Origin: Macrotrachela quadricornifera
Taxonomy: Eukaryota; Rotifera; Eurotatoria; Philodinida; Philodinidae
Assembly (NCBI GenBank): GCA_022393335.1
Contig: JAJEKB010021693.1
Coordinates: forward strand, 174-64,173
Length of the DNA: 64,000 nucleotides
Reading direction: 5' to 3'
Within the stretch, counting starts at the first letter, position 1; each line of letters starts with the position of its first letter. The notes beneath the pieces were generated by a model. It was not told where the DNA came from and made no database searches. It saw nothing but the letters and a program-made list of their open reading frames with translations. Position numbers and translations under genes: made by a program. This document shows, piece by piece, positions 24,461 to 37,088 of this stretch.

Positions 24461-27119
24461 TGAATGCCTTTAATTTCACCACATAAACAATTAAGAAAAA
24501 TTTCAAAAACTTCATTTAAAGTTCTTGACGCAGTTGTTCTTCAACCAAGTGAAACAAATTTAATCAAAAATCACGATTATTGTCAGATTAACCTGGCTTT
24601 TTGTGAAAAAGCTGCTAGTTTTCAGAAAAATCCGATTAAAATCGATTATGAATTGATAATTGATTAAAAGTTTAATCATTTTTAATCGTTTGCAATCAAT
24701 TATCTGATGTTCAATCAGATTTAAATGTAAAATCGATTATAATTAATTATTTGATGTTTCATGAGATATGTGTTGAAGTCAAAGTCAATATGAATATTTC
24801 AGTTCGGTTCAAACTACTAGATGGACAAATAGAATGATATGTTCATTTGTTTAACTGTATAAAACATTGTAAAATCAGCTGGTGACAAATTTTTTACCTA
24901 TATATCATGCGTTTAACTTTGACTAACCTATCATAGTGGAAGATCTGCTACGATCCATGATATGTTCAACATACCTCATCTTCTTGCATATTTGATAGCT
25001 TGTAAACAGTTGATTTTGATCTTGTTTGCGTGACAAAAGAATCTTTTTTGCAAATTAGATTAGGAAAACGAAAAAAACAGTGTTGACGATTGGGACTTTC
25101 GAAAGGCACTGTTTTCTCTATATTGAACATGATTTTTATTTATATAAAATTCCATTATATTCATAACCCACTTATACTCATTTTCGAAATTTGATAACGT
25201 TGGCAAATATCTCGTTTCTTTGTCACAGAAAACAGCACAGAATATTTAAAAAGTTCCGAAAAACATAGGAGATAAAATTTAGATATAGTTGACTTTTTTC
25301 AGCTTTGTTGACTGATGCAACGTTCTTGACTCGTTGTGAATCACATGGAGCACAAACATGTACAACAATTTTTTACTACAAGTACTTTAGACAGAAATAC
25401 GGCCACGAAGATTTTTAGTCTGTTGTGTCCTACAAAATTCGACGTGTCTAGCTCGATAAAGAATGATGTGTTACTTTATTATTGTGAAAGTTTTAACTAG
25501 AAAACGACGATAAGGTGATTATAATTAATTTTTTTTCACTAGGGAGCAGAGAGGCCTACGTCAGCATACATGAAAAGATAAAAATAAGAGTGCTATAAAA
25601 ATCGATAGTACATCTTTATGACAAAAATTCCTCTAATCGTCAAATCTTAGTAGTAACTGTTAAACAAAGGACAAGTGTCCAACAAAATCACTTTTATTAT
25701 TCCACATTAATTTGTCAACTGGAAATTTCGAATTAACATAAAAAGTTCGAGATAGAACGTAGTACTGTATTTTATATCAGTCAGTCATAGGATAAACCAA
25801 TTTGTTAATTGAAGATTAGATTTTTAATTTCAAGTCATCCATACAGTCAGATAAATCATAATTATAAAATAAATAATAAATATTAGAAGAACTGCATTGA
25901 GGTTTATAGTTAAACAACGAATGAAAAAAATGATCGCTTTGTATGTATATGAGGTATTTATTATATGGTGTGAACTAATCAGCTTGAAACATTTAGAAAA
26001 TAATATGAATTTTTGTATCTTTTTTGATTTCGTTTTTTTATATTTGAAAATGTAACATCCTGCGAATAAACAAATATCATTCTTTTAGAACAAAATATTC
26101 TGTATCTTTTTTGTCACAGTATAATTTCTCTATGAACATTTTAAGATCACAAAAAGGATGAAATCAAAGTGGCTAATTCAATATATGCCATCCGTTTTAT
26201 CATCATATAATCGACGTCCAACTATAATTTTTTTACATCGATATATTAGTAAATAAAAGAATTTCATTTCTATTTGCCGATGCATTTATTACTAAATTAA
26301 ATAATTTAATTCAAAAAACAATTGTAAAAATTTAATATTATGTAGAATAATTACTACTCATGATGATAATGATTATCCATATGAAAAAAAAACAAGTTTT
26401 AAGTCTACTTTTAATAATTCAGAGTCCAAATTTTCTTTTTACTTATGAATATCATGAATGATATATGATGGAAGAAATAATATATAATACAAAAAAAAAA
26501 AAATCTTTAAGCTAAAATCGATAGAAAATGCATTTCTGAAAATAGGATCCTCCCTATCACATATTGAATAAAATTTAATTATGAGTATCACAAATATACT
26601 CAATCCTATTTCATTAATGTTGAAGTCTATTAGATACGGGAAGAAACATTTCCTTTGATTATCATCATTGAATATAACTGCTAATGTTACCTTGATTTTT
26701 CTAATTTATGAATGTCTTCAAATACTACGTAATTTTTGTTCGAAATTAATCTTGATTCGACGATCATAAACAACTATATTAAATATTTCACAATCAACAT
26801 ATTATATTTACTCCCATTCAAGCTTTAACAATCTATTAAATTTCATAGATTTGTTACCGTCCATTAAACTATAACATACAAGATAAACTTAATTATATTT
26901 GTCCTTATTCAACATTATTCAAGCTAGAAGATGAGAATATAATTTAAAAATTAAAAAAAAAACAAAACAAAACATTCTCATAACACAATTATTTAAAGCT
27001 TCATTAAATAAATATACTTAAATAGTCTATACACATATAATTGCTATAATGTGTACAATATAATACCACATTAAATGATTTATCATTAGAGATCTGATTG
27101 ATAAGAGAAATTATGAAAT
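24461..27119. other. Intergenic, no gene supported
   Basis: AT-rich sequence. A patch at 24630-24745 repeats the motif AATCGATTATNAATTNAT several times in both orientations. No coding signal was found. Confidence 0.5.
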
Positions 27120-28219
27120 TTAATGTTTATAATCACGTTTATGTTCAGGATTTTTTCGATAACAAGTTTTACCATATGGACATTGAGGTTTATCATCATC
27201 ATTATCATCTTTTTTCTTATCATCTTTTGTTTGTTTTTCGTCTTCATAATCCGAATCACCTGGATGTGATTCTTCATTTCGATGTGCTGGATTTTTTCGA
27301 TAACATGTTGCACCATATGAACAAACTGGACGACGTTTATCACTTGTTTTAACTAAATTCAATCTTTCAATAAAATTACTAAAAAAATATATAAACATAC
27401 CTCTTTTTGGTGAAACAGTATCAAAACTATCTAAACTATCACTATCAAAACTTTTTGCTACTGATGTTTTGTTTGAAACTGTACTAGATGATACATCTGA
27501 TGATTTATTTGTATTATTAGTATTATTTGGTTCTGGACTCACTATAAATAAGTCATTTTTGATATTATTATTAAAAGAAAGTATATACTTGCATTGTCGT
27601 TTAACAGAAGGACGATCCGTAGATGATGTTTTCGATGATGTTGACATCCATGTTGGTAATTTACGTGGATTTTTATTAGAATCAGTTGATATAGATTCAT
27701 TCTAAAGCTAGATTTATAAAGAATAATGTATCAATATCATAGAGACATACTTGATCTTTGATAGACGTCGAACTAGACGTATCATCAGTATGATTCTTAA
27801 CACTTTCAGAAGGCACATCATCTTTATGATTATTGATATCTGTAGAAAAGCTAATACGAAAGAAAAAAGTTGTAGGTAATAAACCAATTTGATCACCATC
27901 TTTTAATTGTTGTTCAATATCTTTTGTTAATTGAATTGTTTTACAATTTAATGGTCGATAAAATACTGGATTAGTATGTGTTGGTTTAATCCAAAGTGTT
28001 TCATCTTTTTTCAATAATAATTCAGCATGTTGACGAGAAATTTTTTTATCATCACACTGAAATAAAACAAAATTAACAAAATAAAAAAAAAAAAAAAAAA
28101 CAAATATTTTTTAAACTAACACCTAATGATGATCCACGTCCAACAATAACTTTCTCATTTTCTTTTATTATTATACGATTACCTTCAGAAATTGGAATTA
28201 ATTCTACTTTACAAACCAT
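27120..28219 (-). CDS. APLF: APLF-like DNA repair factor: FHA domain plus two PBZ zinc fingers, 295 aa
   Basis: Five exons: 28219-28121, 28056-27751, 27701-27589, 27537-27401 and 27352-27120, totalling 888 nt. The N-terminal FHA domain shows GR at 27-28 and the SRxH motif at 40-43 (phosphothreonine-binding face). The middle is Ser/Asp-rich and probably disordered. Two poly(ADP-ribose)-binding PBZ fingers close the protein: C-x5-C-x6-H-x5-H at about 229-248, and again at 276-295 up to the stop, each with the CYRKNP core. This is the APLF arrangement. In animals APLF links XRCC1/XRCC4 and PARP signals during strand-break repair and acts as a histone chaperone. It is shorter than the human protein (511 aa). 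The intron at 27538-27588 uses a TGAG acceptor. That segment is also open in frame, so retention is possible. Confidence 0.85.
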
Positions 28220-28390
28220 ATTTCTTTTGTAATTTCAAAACTATATGAAAGATAAAATTTTCTCTTTAAAAATGACAAGAAATAAAAACATAGGTTTTTT
28301 TATTTCTATCAATAAGAACATTTTCAATAGATGGAGCTTAATATCATTTCATAAAACAAACAAAAAAAAAAAAAACGAATTACAATCTAA

Positions 28391-30663
28391 TTAAATTTTA
28401 ATAAAAAATTTTTTACGATACATTAAACCTGCAATTATAGTCCAAAAAATAACTCCATAAAGATGCATAGCTATTAATTGTGCATGTGTTGTTTCTTCAA
28501 CATGAAATTGTATAGGAAAACTTTTTGAACATATTTCATGACCGACATAAATAACAATTGAATTCATACCTAACCATATAAATGGTCCACTAGTAAACCA
28601 TTTATAAACATCAACAAATAAATAAAATATTGTTAATATTATAAAAGCTAAACCAGATAAAATAAGTATAAAACTTAATGACCAAAGATTTTTATTAATC
28701 GGTATCCAACTATCAGATTTACCACCTTTAGATAAAACTAAACCAATAGATCCACAAATAATACCAGATATAATCCAATGTGCACAAACACGAAGAGTAC
28801 GTGTTGAATGAGCAAAACTATGTCCAGCTTGAACACCAAGATAACAAAGTAAAATTCCAGTTAAAGTACCCAAAAGACCTAACAAAAAAAAAACTATGTA
28901 AGAATTAATTCAATATTATTTTACCTTCTGGATCATATGGTAGATTAGTTTCATAAATATCTTTACATGTTGGATGATTATCTAAATGTGAACTTCTGAA
29001 AATTAATCGATCAATATATCCAGCGTATCCTAAAAATAAATAATTCAATCAATCAATAGAAAACTTATTTGTGTCATTTCTTTTTTTTTAATACTAAATT
29101 TACCTCCAGTACAATTTTCATATAGTCCTTGTTCATGTTTTCCTCCTGGACCTAAATAACCTCTTGGACAATCATCAAATTTTGGAATAAAAGTTAATAA
29201 AATCCAAGCAACAGTTATTAATGAAATAAAAAACCATTGTGGCCAAAAATGAAATAAAGTTTTTCGTAATTCAATCCGTATTGGTTGTTGAACATCACCA
29301 TCTTAATTTAAAAACAAAAAACAGTTATTCAAATTGTATTTCTTTTTTTTTTTAGACGAAATTTTACCTCTTGACCATTGTAATGAATATGGTTCATCTT
29401 CCTTATCATCAAAAATTAATACAAGTATAGCAGTAAAAAAATAACATAAAGCTAAACGTTGAAGAACACCAAAGATACGTATAAATACCCATCTTTCATT
29501 ACCACCTTGTATAATTAAACCTAAACATTTTATAAAAAAAATAGAAAGCAATCGGTTTTTTCTTTTATTATCATACCTAATAGAAAAAGTATAAGGGTTC
29601 GTCGACATATTTTAAGAAAAATAAATCTTTTTCGAACATTTTTTGCTCGAAGTGATCGTTGTGAAAGAACAATTGATACACCTATTATCCAAGTAAACCA
29701 TGGAAAAACTACATCAGCAATAGTTAAACCATTCCAAACTATGCATTAAAAAAAGAAAAAAATTCTATCAAATCTTTAAAATTAAATATACTTGAATGTT
29801 TAAAAAACCAATAACCACCTCCTTAAAAAATATAAATACATAATTAATTCTATTTTAAAAAAAAAAGTATATATTTTACCTCCATAATTAACAAAAATCA
29901 TTATCATTACTGAAAATCCTCGAAATGTATCTAATGACCGCAGACGTTTTGGTAAAATTTTATCTATTCGTATGGATTTATTTGATAATCTAGTTGATTC
30001 AACTAATGGTAAATCACTACCAATTGTAAGTGTACGAATAATATCATCACTAGAATCTGTCATAATTGCTGTTGAATCTTTTGGTAATGAATTAATAAAA
30101 TCATTATTAATAACACCTTGTTGAGATGAATTAGGAAGAAAACGTGTTAAACGTTTACAACGAAATATACGATTCCATAATTGAATAAATAAAATAAATA
30201 AAAATATACTTCCCATTCCAATAATAACAGGTAACCAATAATAACCTGATTCTTTTGTTTGAATTATTGAACAAGAATTTTGTTTTTGTATTGTTTCAAT
30301 TATTTCAAATAAATATGATCCACTTTCAGAAAATTTATGCGAATTTATTAAACATAATGTTTGATTTAATTCATTTGAAATTTGAAAATCATATGCATAT
30401 GTTGTATTAATTATAATAGTTTGACTTGAATTATATCCAATATTTCCATCTAATTTTTCAAAATCACATTTTTCACATATTATTGAATTATATTTAAATA
30501 TAATAGAATCAGAATAATTTTTATTATTAATTGTTAAATAAGCTTGATCTATACTTAATGGATCTAACCAATCATCATCTTTAATAGAATATGTTTGACC
30601 ATATTGAAAAAATTCTTGAATTATAATAAAAAATATCCATAAATAATAAAATGATTTCTTCAT
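28391..30663 (-). CDS. HGSNAT: Heparan-alpha-glucosaminide N-acetyltransferase, 639 aa
   Basis: Seven exons: 30663-29880, 29821-29792 (30 nt), 29738-29577, 29520-29368, 29301-29104, 29029-28925 and 28878-28391. They sum to 1920 nt. The protein opens with a signal peptide (about residues 1-24) and a luminal domain with paired Cys, then a membrane helix near 165-185. The conserved RLRSLDTFRGFSVMIMIFVN motif and ten or so membrane helices follow, ending in MYRKKFFIKI. The microexon encodes GGYWFFKHS, with the histidine (about 270) proposed as the acetyl-transfer residue of human HGSNAT. The enzyme acetylates terminal glucosamine of heparan sulfate across the lysosomal membrane using cytosolic acetyl-CoA. 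The length matches the human enzyme. It lies 171 bp upstream of APLF on the same strand. Confidence 0.93.
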
Positions 30664-31147
30664 TGTGTATTCAATAAGTTATGAAAAGATAAATAAAAAC
30701 AAAATTTATTCAACACTTGCTACCTTTAATACTTTGTTTATGTAAAAAAGAAACACTAAAAGATTGTAACATACCTATTTCAAAGTCAACATGAAATTCT
30801 TATCTGTACTTTTTACTTGAAGAAAAAAAAAAGAAGAACAAAGAGTACCTACATATCACATCCATTTATTTCGCACTATTGTTTCAAATAATACTTCATC
30901 ATTAATAGTAAGATATAACAAAAAAAAAATTTTTTTAATTATTTATTCTTAATCAAAATCGAAATTTATTTATTTATTCTTAAAAATTTTCTTCTTTCAA
31001 ATAAGATAACAAACTTACAAAAAAAATAAAAAATTTTTTATGTAAAACAAAAAAAAGAGGCAGGAATAAAAATGAAATTGATTTAATCCATTATTTTGCC
31101 ATAATACTTTTTTTTAATGGGAATGAAGGAAATGAATAATATCTTTT
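30664..31147. other. Spacer between TIMM17 and HGSNAT
   Basis: 484 bp of A/T-rich homopolymer runs. It must hold the 3' end of TIMM17 and the 5' leader of HGSNAT. No clear promoter motif was seen. Confidence 0.5.
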
Positions 31148-31975
31148 TCATGAAAAATTACTGCGTGTAGAATCTTGTCCAGAAGATGGATTATAAAATT
31201 GTGGAATAGATAAATCAACTTTGCCTTTGTTGAGATCAGGTGGACCTTCTAAACAAAACAAAAATATTAATCAGTTCATTTTTTAATTAAAACTAATATA
31301 TTTACCTTCAACTACTGGTGGTGGCATCAACATTTGACTATATCGAGTAATTAATATATTTGCTCCTTCAATTATTCCAAGAATAAATCCACCAAAAATA
31401 GCTGAAACCAGCATAGGTGCAGGTCCCTCTAAATAAAAATAACAATTATTCGATTTAAATAAGTTTAAAAAAATTTTTTTTTTTACGTCGAGCTTGTAAA
31501 ACAGCACCCGTTAATGCACCACTCATAATTGAATTCCATGGATCTTCTTTCTTTCTTAAATAAACAAAACTACAATCAGCCAAAGAAAACATCAATCCCC
31601 ATGCACCAAAAGATGCTAGAAAAAATAATCGTTACAAAACATACAATTTCTCATTTTATAAAACTATACCTCCATAACGAGGTGCTCGTCGTTTTACTTC
31701 ATTAATACTACCTAATAAACGTCGATATTGTCCCTAAATAAACAAACAAACAAAAAAAAAATTATTAATATTTTAATTTTATAAATTAAATTCGAATTTT
31801 ACACTTGGAGCATGACGATATCCTCTAACTGAACTAAATAATGTACCACCAATTGTTCCTAAGGCAAATGCACCACCACAATCATCCACAATACGCCAAG
31901 GACTATTATTTAATAATAACAAAAAATAAATTAGAATTTATTTAAAATATAACCTAACCATGGTTCTCGATCCAT
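31148..31975 (-). CDS. TIMM17: Mitochondrial import inner membrane translocase subunit Tim17, 177 aa
   Basis: Six exons: 31975-31959 (17 nt), 31902-31803, 31733-31670, 31615-31487, 31428-31306 and 31248-31148, totalling 534 nt. The N-terminus reads [18 protein letters not shown], the hallmark Tim17 start, including the paired-cysteine region. Four Gly-rich membrane segments follow, with the RAPRYG and KEDPWNSI loop motifs and TRYSQ near the C-terminus. Tim17 forms the channel of the TIM23 presequence translocase. The length is in the family range (about 165-175 aa). A TTTATTTTAG acceptor-like site lies 38 nt upstream of the ATG and could be a cis or trans splice site. Confidence 0.93.
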
Positions 31976-32158
31976 TTTGTTTACTTTATCTTATTTTAAT
32001 ACTGTTCATCTAAAATAAATCAAATAAAACACATTTTTGAATAAATTTTGCTTTTTTTCTTTATAAAGTAATACAATAAAAATTAATATACAATGTTGAG
32101 AGATTGCTATTGCATACATATATATATATAAAAGGGAAAGAAAAAAAAATCGATTTAA

Positions 32159-34290
32159 CTATGTATTTGATTTAGGAAAATATTTAAGTAATAATGTTTG
32201 TCGTCGTCGTTCAACAATATGTCGTTGATTTTCAATATCCTAAAGAAATTTTTAATAGAAAAATAAAATAATATATAAAAATATATATGTACCCCTCGAT
32301 TATGTGTAGTTGAACGTTCTATTTGATATGATAAATTTTCTATTTCAACTTCAAGTTGTGCTTGAATATTTTCAAACTATAATTAAAAAAAAGTAAATAA
32401 AATAAAAATTTTATATTAAAATTTTACAAGATTTCGATCAACTGTATCTTCTTGATAATATGCATAAGGATATGTATACATTAAAGTATAACGTGCCTTT
32501 AAAAAAAAAAACAAATTCTTTTTTTTTGTTAATATTAAATATATATATATGAATTTACTTTTGCTAATGAATCGGCTGCTTTTTCTAAATATTGCCAATC
32601 AATATAAGTACCATTCTGTGCATTTATATTTTGTTCAATTTTTTCTAATAATTTCGATCTTGTTTGTTCTTCTAATTTTAAACTTCGTTGATGATTATCC
32701 CACTAGAAATATTATATATATATATATATACAAATAAATAATTCATTATAAATAGACACACAATATTTTTCTCATTTTAAACGATTTATAATAGTAATAT
32801 TTCAATACAAAAATATTGTGTGTCTCGTTTATTATGAATCATTTATTGTATATATTACTCTTTCAAAATAATGTAAATATTTTTTAAGTGCTTCACGTGC
32901 ACGACTTTGTATTGTTTCTAATTGTGATTGTGGTTGTCCACGATATTTTGAACATTCATAATAATTATTCTCATGAGTTTTCCAATCTAAAAACCAAACA
33001 AAAGAAAAAAATATTAATTCTAAAATAAAATATGTCTTACCACTAAGACACATCCAACAAAAATGATGATTACATGAAAAACATGACTAATAGAATAGAA
33101 TTTTAAAATTTTAAAAAATTAAATAAATATATTTACCATATGATTACAACCTAAAATAAATAATTATAGAAAAAATTAATTTAATAAATATATTAAATAA
33201 AAACTTTTACCTCCATTTTTTTCAATACAAACTTTACATTTTGGACAATCTTTCGTATTTGCTGAAATATAATTTGCTGTTTCTGAATCCTAAATATAAG
33301 AAAAGATATCTAATATAATATAGATAATAGAAAAACTATAATTTACATCTCGACATTTTTTAAACCAATTTCTCATAATATCACAACTAGCTGGTGCATG
33401 ATAATTCATTGAACATTGAAAACTATAAAAAAAAATCAATATATTTTAAATAATTTCTTTTTTTGTTTTCATTTTACCAAAATTTTAAACCACATAATTC
33501 GCATTCAACTTTTCCTGGTATTGGTTTATCTATTGCTTCAAATACACGATCACATGTTCCAGGACATAATGTCATTTGTGGATTATTCTAAAAAGAAATA
33601 AAACAAAAATTTTATTTTTCTTTTATCATTTTAGTATTAATACTTGTATTATTGTTTTAACAACTAATCTTTTATATGATTCTTTCTTATTATCTGACGA
33701 TAAATGTTGTAAAACAAAACTAAAATATATATATATTAATAAATAATTATATTTAAACTTTTTTTTTTTTGATTACTTATATGGTATGCGTTTATCACAT
33801 TTCATACATTCATAATCTATATATACATATAATACAAAAATATTTATTAAATAAATATAAATAATTCTAACTTACTTATACAACTGTAATATTGAAATTT
33901 AGTATCAATATATTGTATCCAACAATCATGACAAAAAGCATGATTACATATTAATGATTCAAAATTTGTTTGATTTTTTAAACAAATTGAACATATATCT
34001 GGTGTATTTGAAATATGAATATATGATGATGAAAATGTCGTTGGTTCAAAACGTGCTTGAACTTCATTTAATTTACTAACAATATATTCAAACTGTTCAG
34101 GATCATTCGTATTAATATTTGTTGTATAATTATTATTATTATCATCTTGAAATGGATCTGTATCATCATAATATGTATCATAGCAATCATCGTCTATATA
34201 AAAAAAAAATTATTAATTAAAGAATAAATTTTTTCTAGTTATATAAATCTTACCGATTGCATCACTACTATCGTACTCGTTACTACTCAT
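32159..34290 (-). CDS. ARIH2: Ariadne-2-like RBR E3 ubiquitin ligase, 433 aa, 14 exons
   Basis: Exons: 34290-34254, 34193-33876, 33816-33777, 33719-33644, 33587-33478, 33422-33347, 33289-33211, 33150-33137 (14 nt), 33086-33041, 32986-32859, 32702-32559, 32496-32428, 32376-32293 and 32239-32159, totalling 1302 nt. An acidic N-terminus is followed by RING1 ([15 protein letters not shown]), the IBR ([16 protein letters not shown]) and RING2 ([24 protein letters not shown]). The Ariadne C-terminus follows, with [12 protein letters not shown] and [13 protein letters not shown]. The catalytic cysteine that accepts ubiquitin is in GGCNHM (C247) and is encoded by the 14-nt microexon. In animals ARIH2 works with neddylated CUL5 ligases. 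The N-terminal acidic part is shorter than in human ARIH2. Confidence 0.94.
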
Positions 34291-34576
34291 CAATGAAAAT
34301 AAAATATTGAATAAAAAATATTAATTTTCACTAAATGAGTTTTTAATAATGATAATGTAGGCATGTATTAAAAGAGATCAAATCAGAAAATAAACAAAAA
34401 AATAATTCTTGTTACTAACTCAAAAAAAATACATTAATTTTAATAGATGTCACTCCTATCCGACAATTTAAATCCTTGACAACCAATAAAATTATGAAAA
34501 CTAATCATTATCTAAATATTGAACACACATTTTCTTATAAATATTTTAATCAGATTTATAATTAAATTAATATTAG

Positions 34577-36318
34577 TATCCTTAATCAATTGAGATAAGA
34601 ATTCTTACAGATTTTTGTTTTATCTTATCATTATTAGACTAATATCATCTGAAATGAATATAACGGAACAATCTTGCTTTCAACACATCAACGAGATATT
34701 CAAATATCAATAATAAAACACTTAATAATAGAAATCTGAAAATTTTAAATACATTATACAACAGTTACATAGTAAATATAGATTCTTATATGTTTCACTT
34801 CGATTATCTATCTGTTCATTTATCAATACAGTTAAATATGGGAATTTCATAATGATAAAATGATCTAGATAAATATTCTATTCCGAAATGATAAAATAAA
34901 TATTGTATCATTAAAATACTAAAGAAATGAGATGCAAACAATCATACAGTAAATAAGAAAGTCTAAGAAATAAACAAGCAACTAATCTAAGAGAACAGCA
35001 TTATCTTAAAGTAAATTATTATATTACGGTTCATTTATTTTATTCTAAATAATATATAAAAAGCTTCATTATTTGCGACATATTCATGAAAAAAATAATC
35101 AAATATATTATATAGATGAGAGTTTATCTTTTTCATTTTATTCATATGCAACTCCTCTGCCGGCTTTAGTTTTTTCTGGTGGCTTGTCAAGAGTTGCTGT
35201 TTGATTGAGTTCGATAGTCATAGTTGGAGGATTATTTGGATCGATTTCTCCTGGTTTTTGATCTGTTGTATTAGTTCTGAAAAAAAAATTGAGTAAATAA
35301 AATTATATGAAAAAAAGTTTTAACTTACGTTTCCTTTTGTTGTTGGTCGTTCGCAGATTGATTATTTTGTTTCTGAGATGCCTGTTCCATGTTAAAACGA
35401 ATGCAAAAATGAAGTGTATGGAGAATAGGTTATTTGAGACAAATATATATATATATATGAGAGATGTGCCTTTTTCTTTCTTTCTTTTTCAAGTAGGCAA
35501 AAACAACATATGTAACATGTCTAAATATAGTACTCTGATAGAATATTAAAAACAAATAATATATACAAAGTGAAGCCTTGGAATAATTTTAAAAACTTTT
35601 CTTCCATTATTTGAAGTCATCAAGAAGAATAGATGTCCATACAAAGATATTCTTTTATTCAAAATTGTAATCTTTGTAATAATGACTACTTTAAACTAAA
35701 CAAATGTTTTATGATTAACATCCAATATAAATACGTTTTGATAGTATTTTTTTCTTTTTTCGTGTATTTTGCATGTGTACGTTCTACTTGATATAAAATT
35801 ATATAAAATTGAATTAGATGTATTTTGTTTATATGTGAAAGAACGTGCTTTTGTCTAGATTTAAATAAGATTTTTAATACTTATGATATTTCACTAAACT
35901 GTTAAATGATGTCAAAATTTCGAAAGAAAACTTTTTCAAAACTATCAATGATTGCTTCTAGCTATAGATATATAGTAATCTTTGATATGTCATATACTAC
36001 AAAGATTGCTGAAAGATATAAATATTATATTAATAAAGTTAACTAAACAAAAATGTTTGATATAGTGACAACGTTTTCTTATAGATAAGTTTTTTCATGT
36101 GATCAATTTAGTAACATATTTGAGGTATTCCGAATTCTCATATGATATATTTTTCTTATTTATATTATCAAATGATCTGATAATGTCTGTTTAGTTTATT
36201 TGTCATTTTTCTTAGATTTGCAGAAAGGAAAAGTTGCTATCGACTGTCTTGATGAATACTATTCATAGTTCGTTTGCCGTATATAATTTACATTTAAATA
36301 TTTATAGATATGAATGAT
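34577..36318. repeat. Tandem segmental duplication, unit A block 1
   Basis: This block matches 41594-43363 colinearly, including the flanks of the small two-exon gene, its intron and about 900 bp upstream of it. The identity by eye is roughly 90% with small indels. It ends exactly at the N run. The short stretch from 34291 to here, between ARIH2 and the duplication, shows no gene. Confidence 0.9.
35138..35390 (-). CDS. Small hydrophilic protein with C-terminal AGRGVAYE, copy A, 66 aa
   Basis: Two exons, 35390-35329 (62 nt) and 35276-35138 (139 nt), separated by a 52-nt GTAAGT...CAG intron in phase 2. The protein is highly polar: a Gln/Asn/Lys-rich first half (MEQASQKQNNQSANDQQQK), a Pro/Thr/Asp middle and a conserved basic-to-aromatic tail ending in AGRGVAYE. 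It has no signal peptide, membrane segment or cysteine. A (TA)n stretch at 35441-35459 upstream may serve as a TATA element. Two paralogues at 42.1 and 44.1 kb keep the same exon-2 length and the same tail, so the frame and intron are under selection. I do not recognise the family, and the function is unknown. Confidence 0.82.
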
Positions 36319-36328
36319 NNNNNNNNNN
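36319..36328. other. Assembly gap (10 Ns)
   Basis: Ten consecutive N bases, probably a fixed-size placeholder, next to a (TA)n microsatellite. The gap separates block 1 from block 2 of duplication unit A. Confidence 0.95.
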
Positions 36329-36347
36329 TATATATATATATCATAAA

Positions 36348-36460
36348 AACTCTTTTTATATAGTTTGAAATACTTCATTGTAGATACAGATATGGTTGAT
36401 ACAATATATAATTTAATCACATCATATAACTTGCTCTATCACGTGTATGATCTTTATTCA
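36348..36460. repeat. Tandem segmental duplication, unit A block 2
   Basis: The block matches 44719-44833 in the same orientation: ATATAGTTTGAAATACTT and then TAATATATAATTTAATCACA, with small differences. In unit B this block sits just upstream of the third paralogue of the small gene. Confidence 0.8.
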
Positions 36461-37088
36461 TACATTCAAGTTTGAGTTCTTTACAGTTTATTTTTGTTAT
36501 GTATTTGTAAATAAAATATCATGATTAAAAGAAGAAATATATAATGATAATTGTCTGTCGTTTTAGAAAGTCATTGCAACAAGTTTATAAAAATAAAATA
36601 AAATATTGTTTTCTGAGATATTTTTTGGTGATTCGTGTATATAAAAATCATAAATTTATTGTTCAAAGTGTTTTTCTTACTCACTTTATTTTGTTTATGA
36701 ATTAGTAATAAAAATGAATCTTATACAATTGAGAAGAGAAGGAAATTTTCTATCAGTTAATAATACAATATTTCTTTCAAAACATTTTTATCAAAAAAAT
36801 ATAGAAATCGATACTTTTTTGCTGTTGCTTCAAATTTCATGAAATATGTGAATTCATTTTAAAGGTACTTCTCTTGTTCTTTGTACTGGTTTATTTATAG
36901 ATCCATAATAAAAATAAACTATATACAAATGTAAAGAAATACAAAAAGCTCTATCATTTAATGAAAAAATGTTTTGTTTTAAGTATCCGTCCTTAAAAAA
37001 AAAATAGTTGTAAATATTTGTTCTATTAGTTTTGCATAAAATGATACTAATGAGAGAACCTCTCTAGATGTTAAGTCGCTTTTGACCT
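36461..37088. other. Intergenic, no gene supported
   Basis: AT-rich sequence without recognisable coding potential. Confidence 0.5.

Noticed and set aside
27538..27588. Coding use of the intron at 27538-27588 in APLF
   Set aside because: It is open in frame, so inclusion is possible. A GT donor and an in-frame AG acceptor with typical intron length make removal the more likely model.
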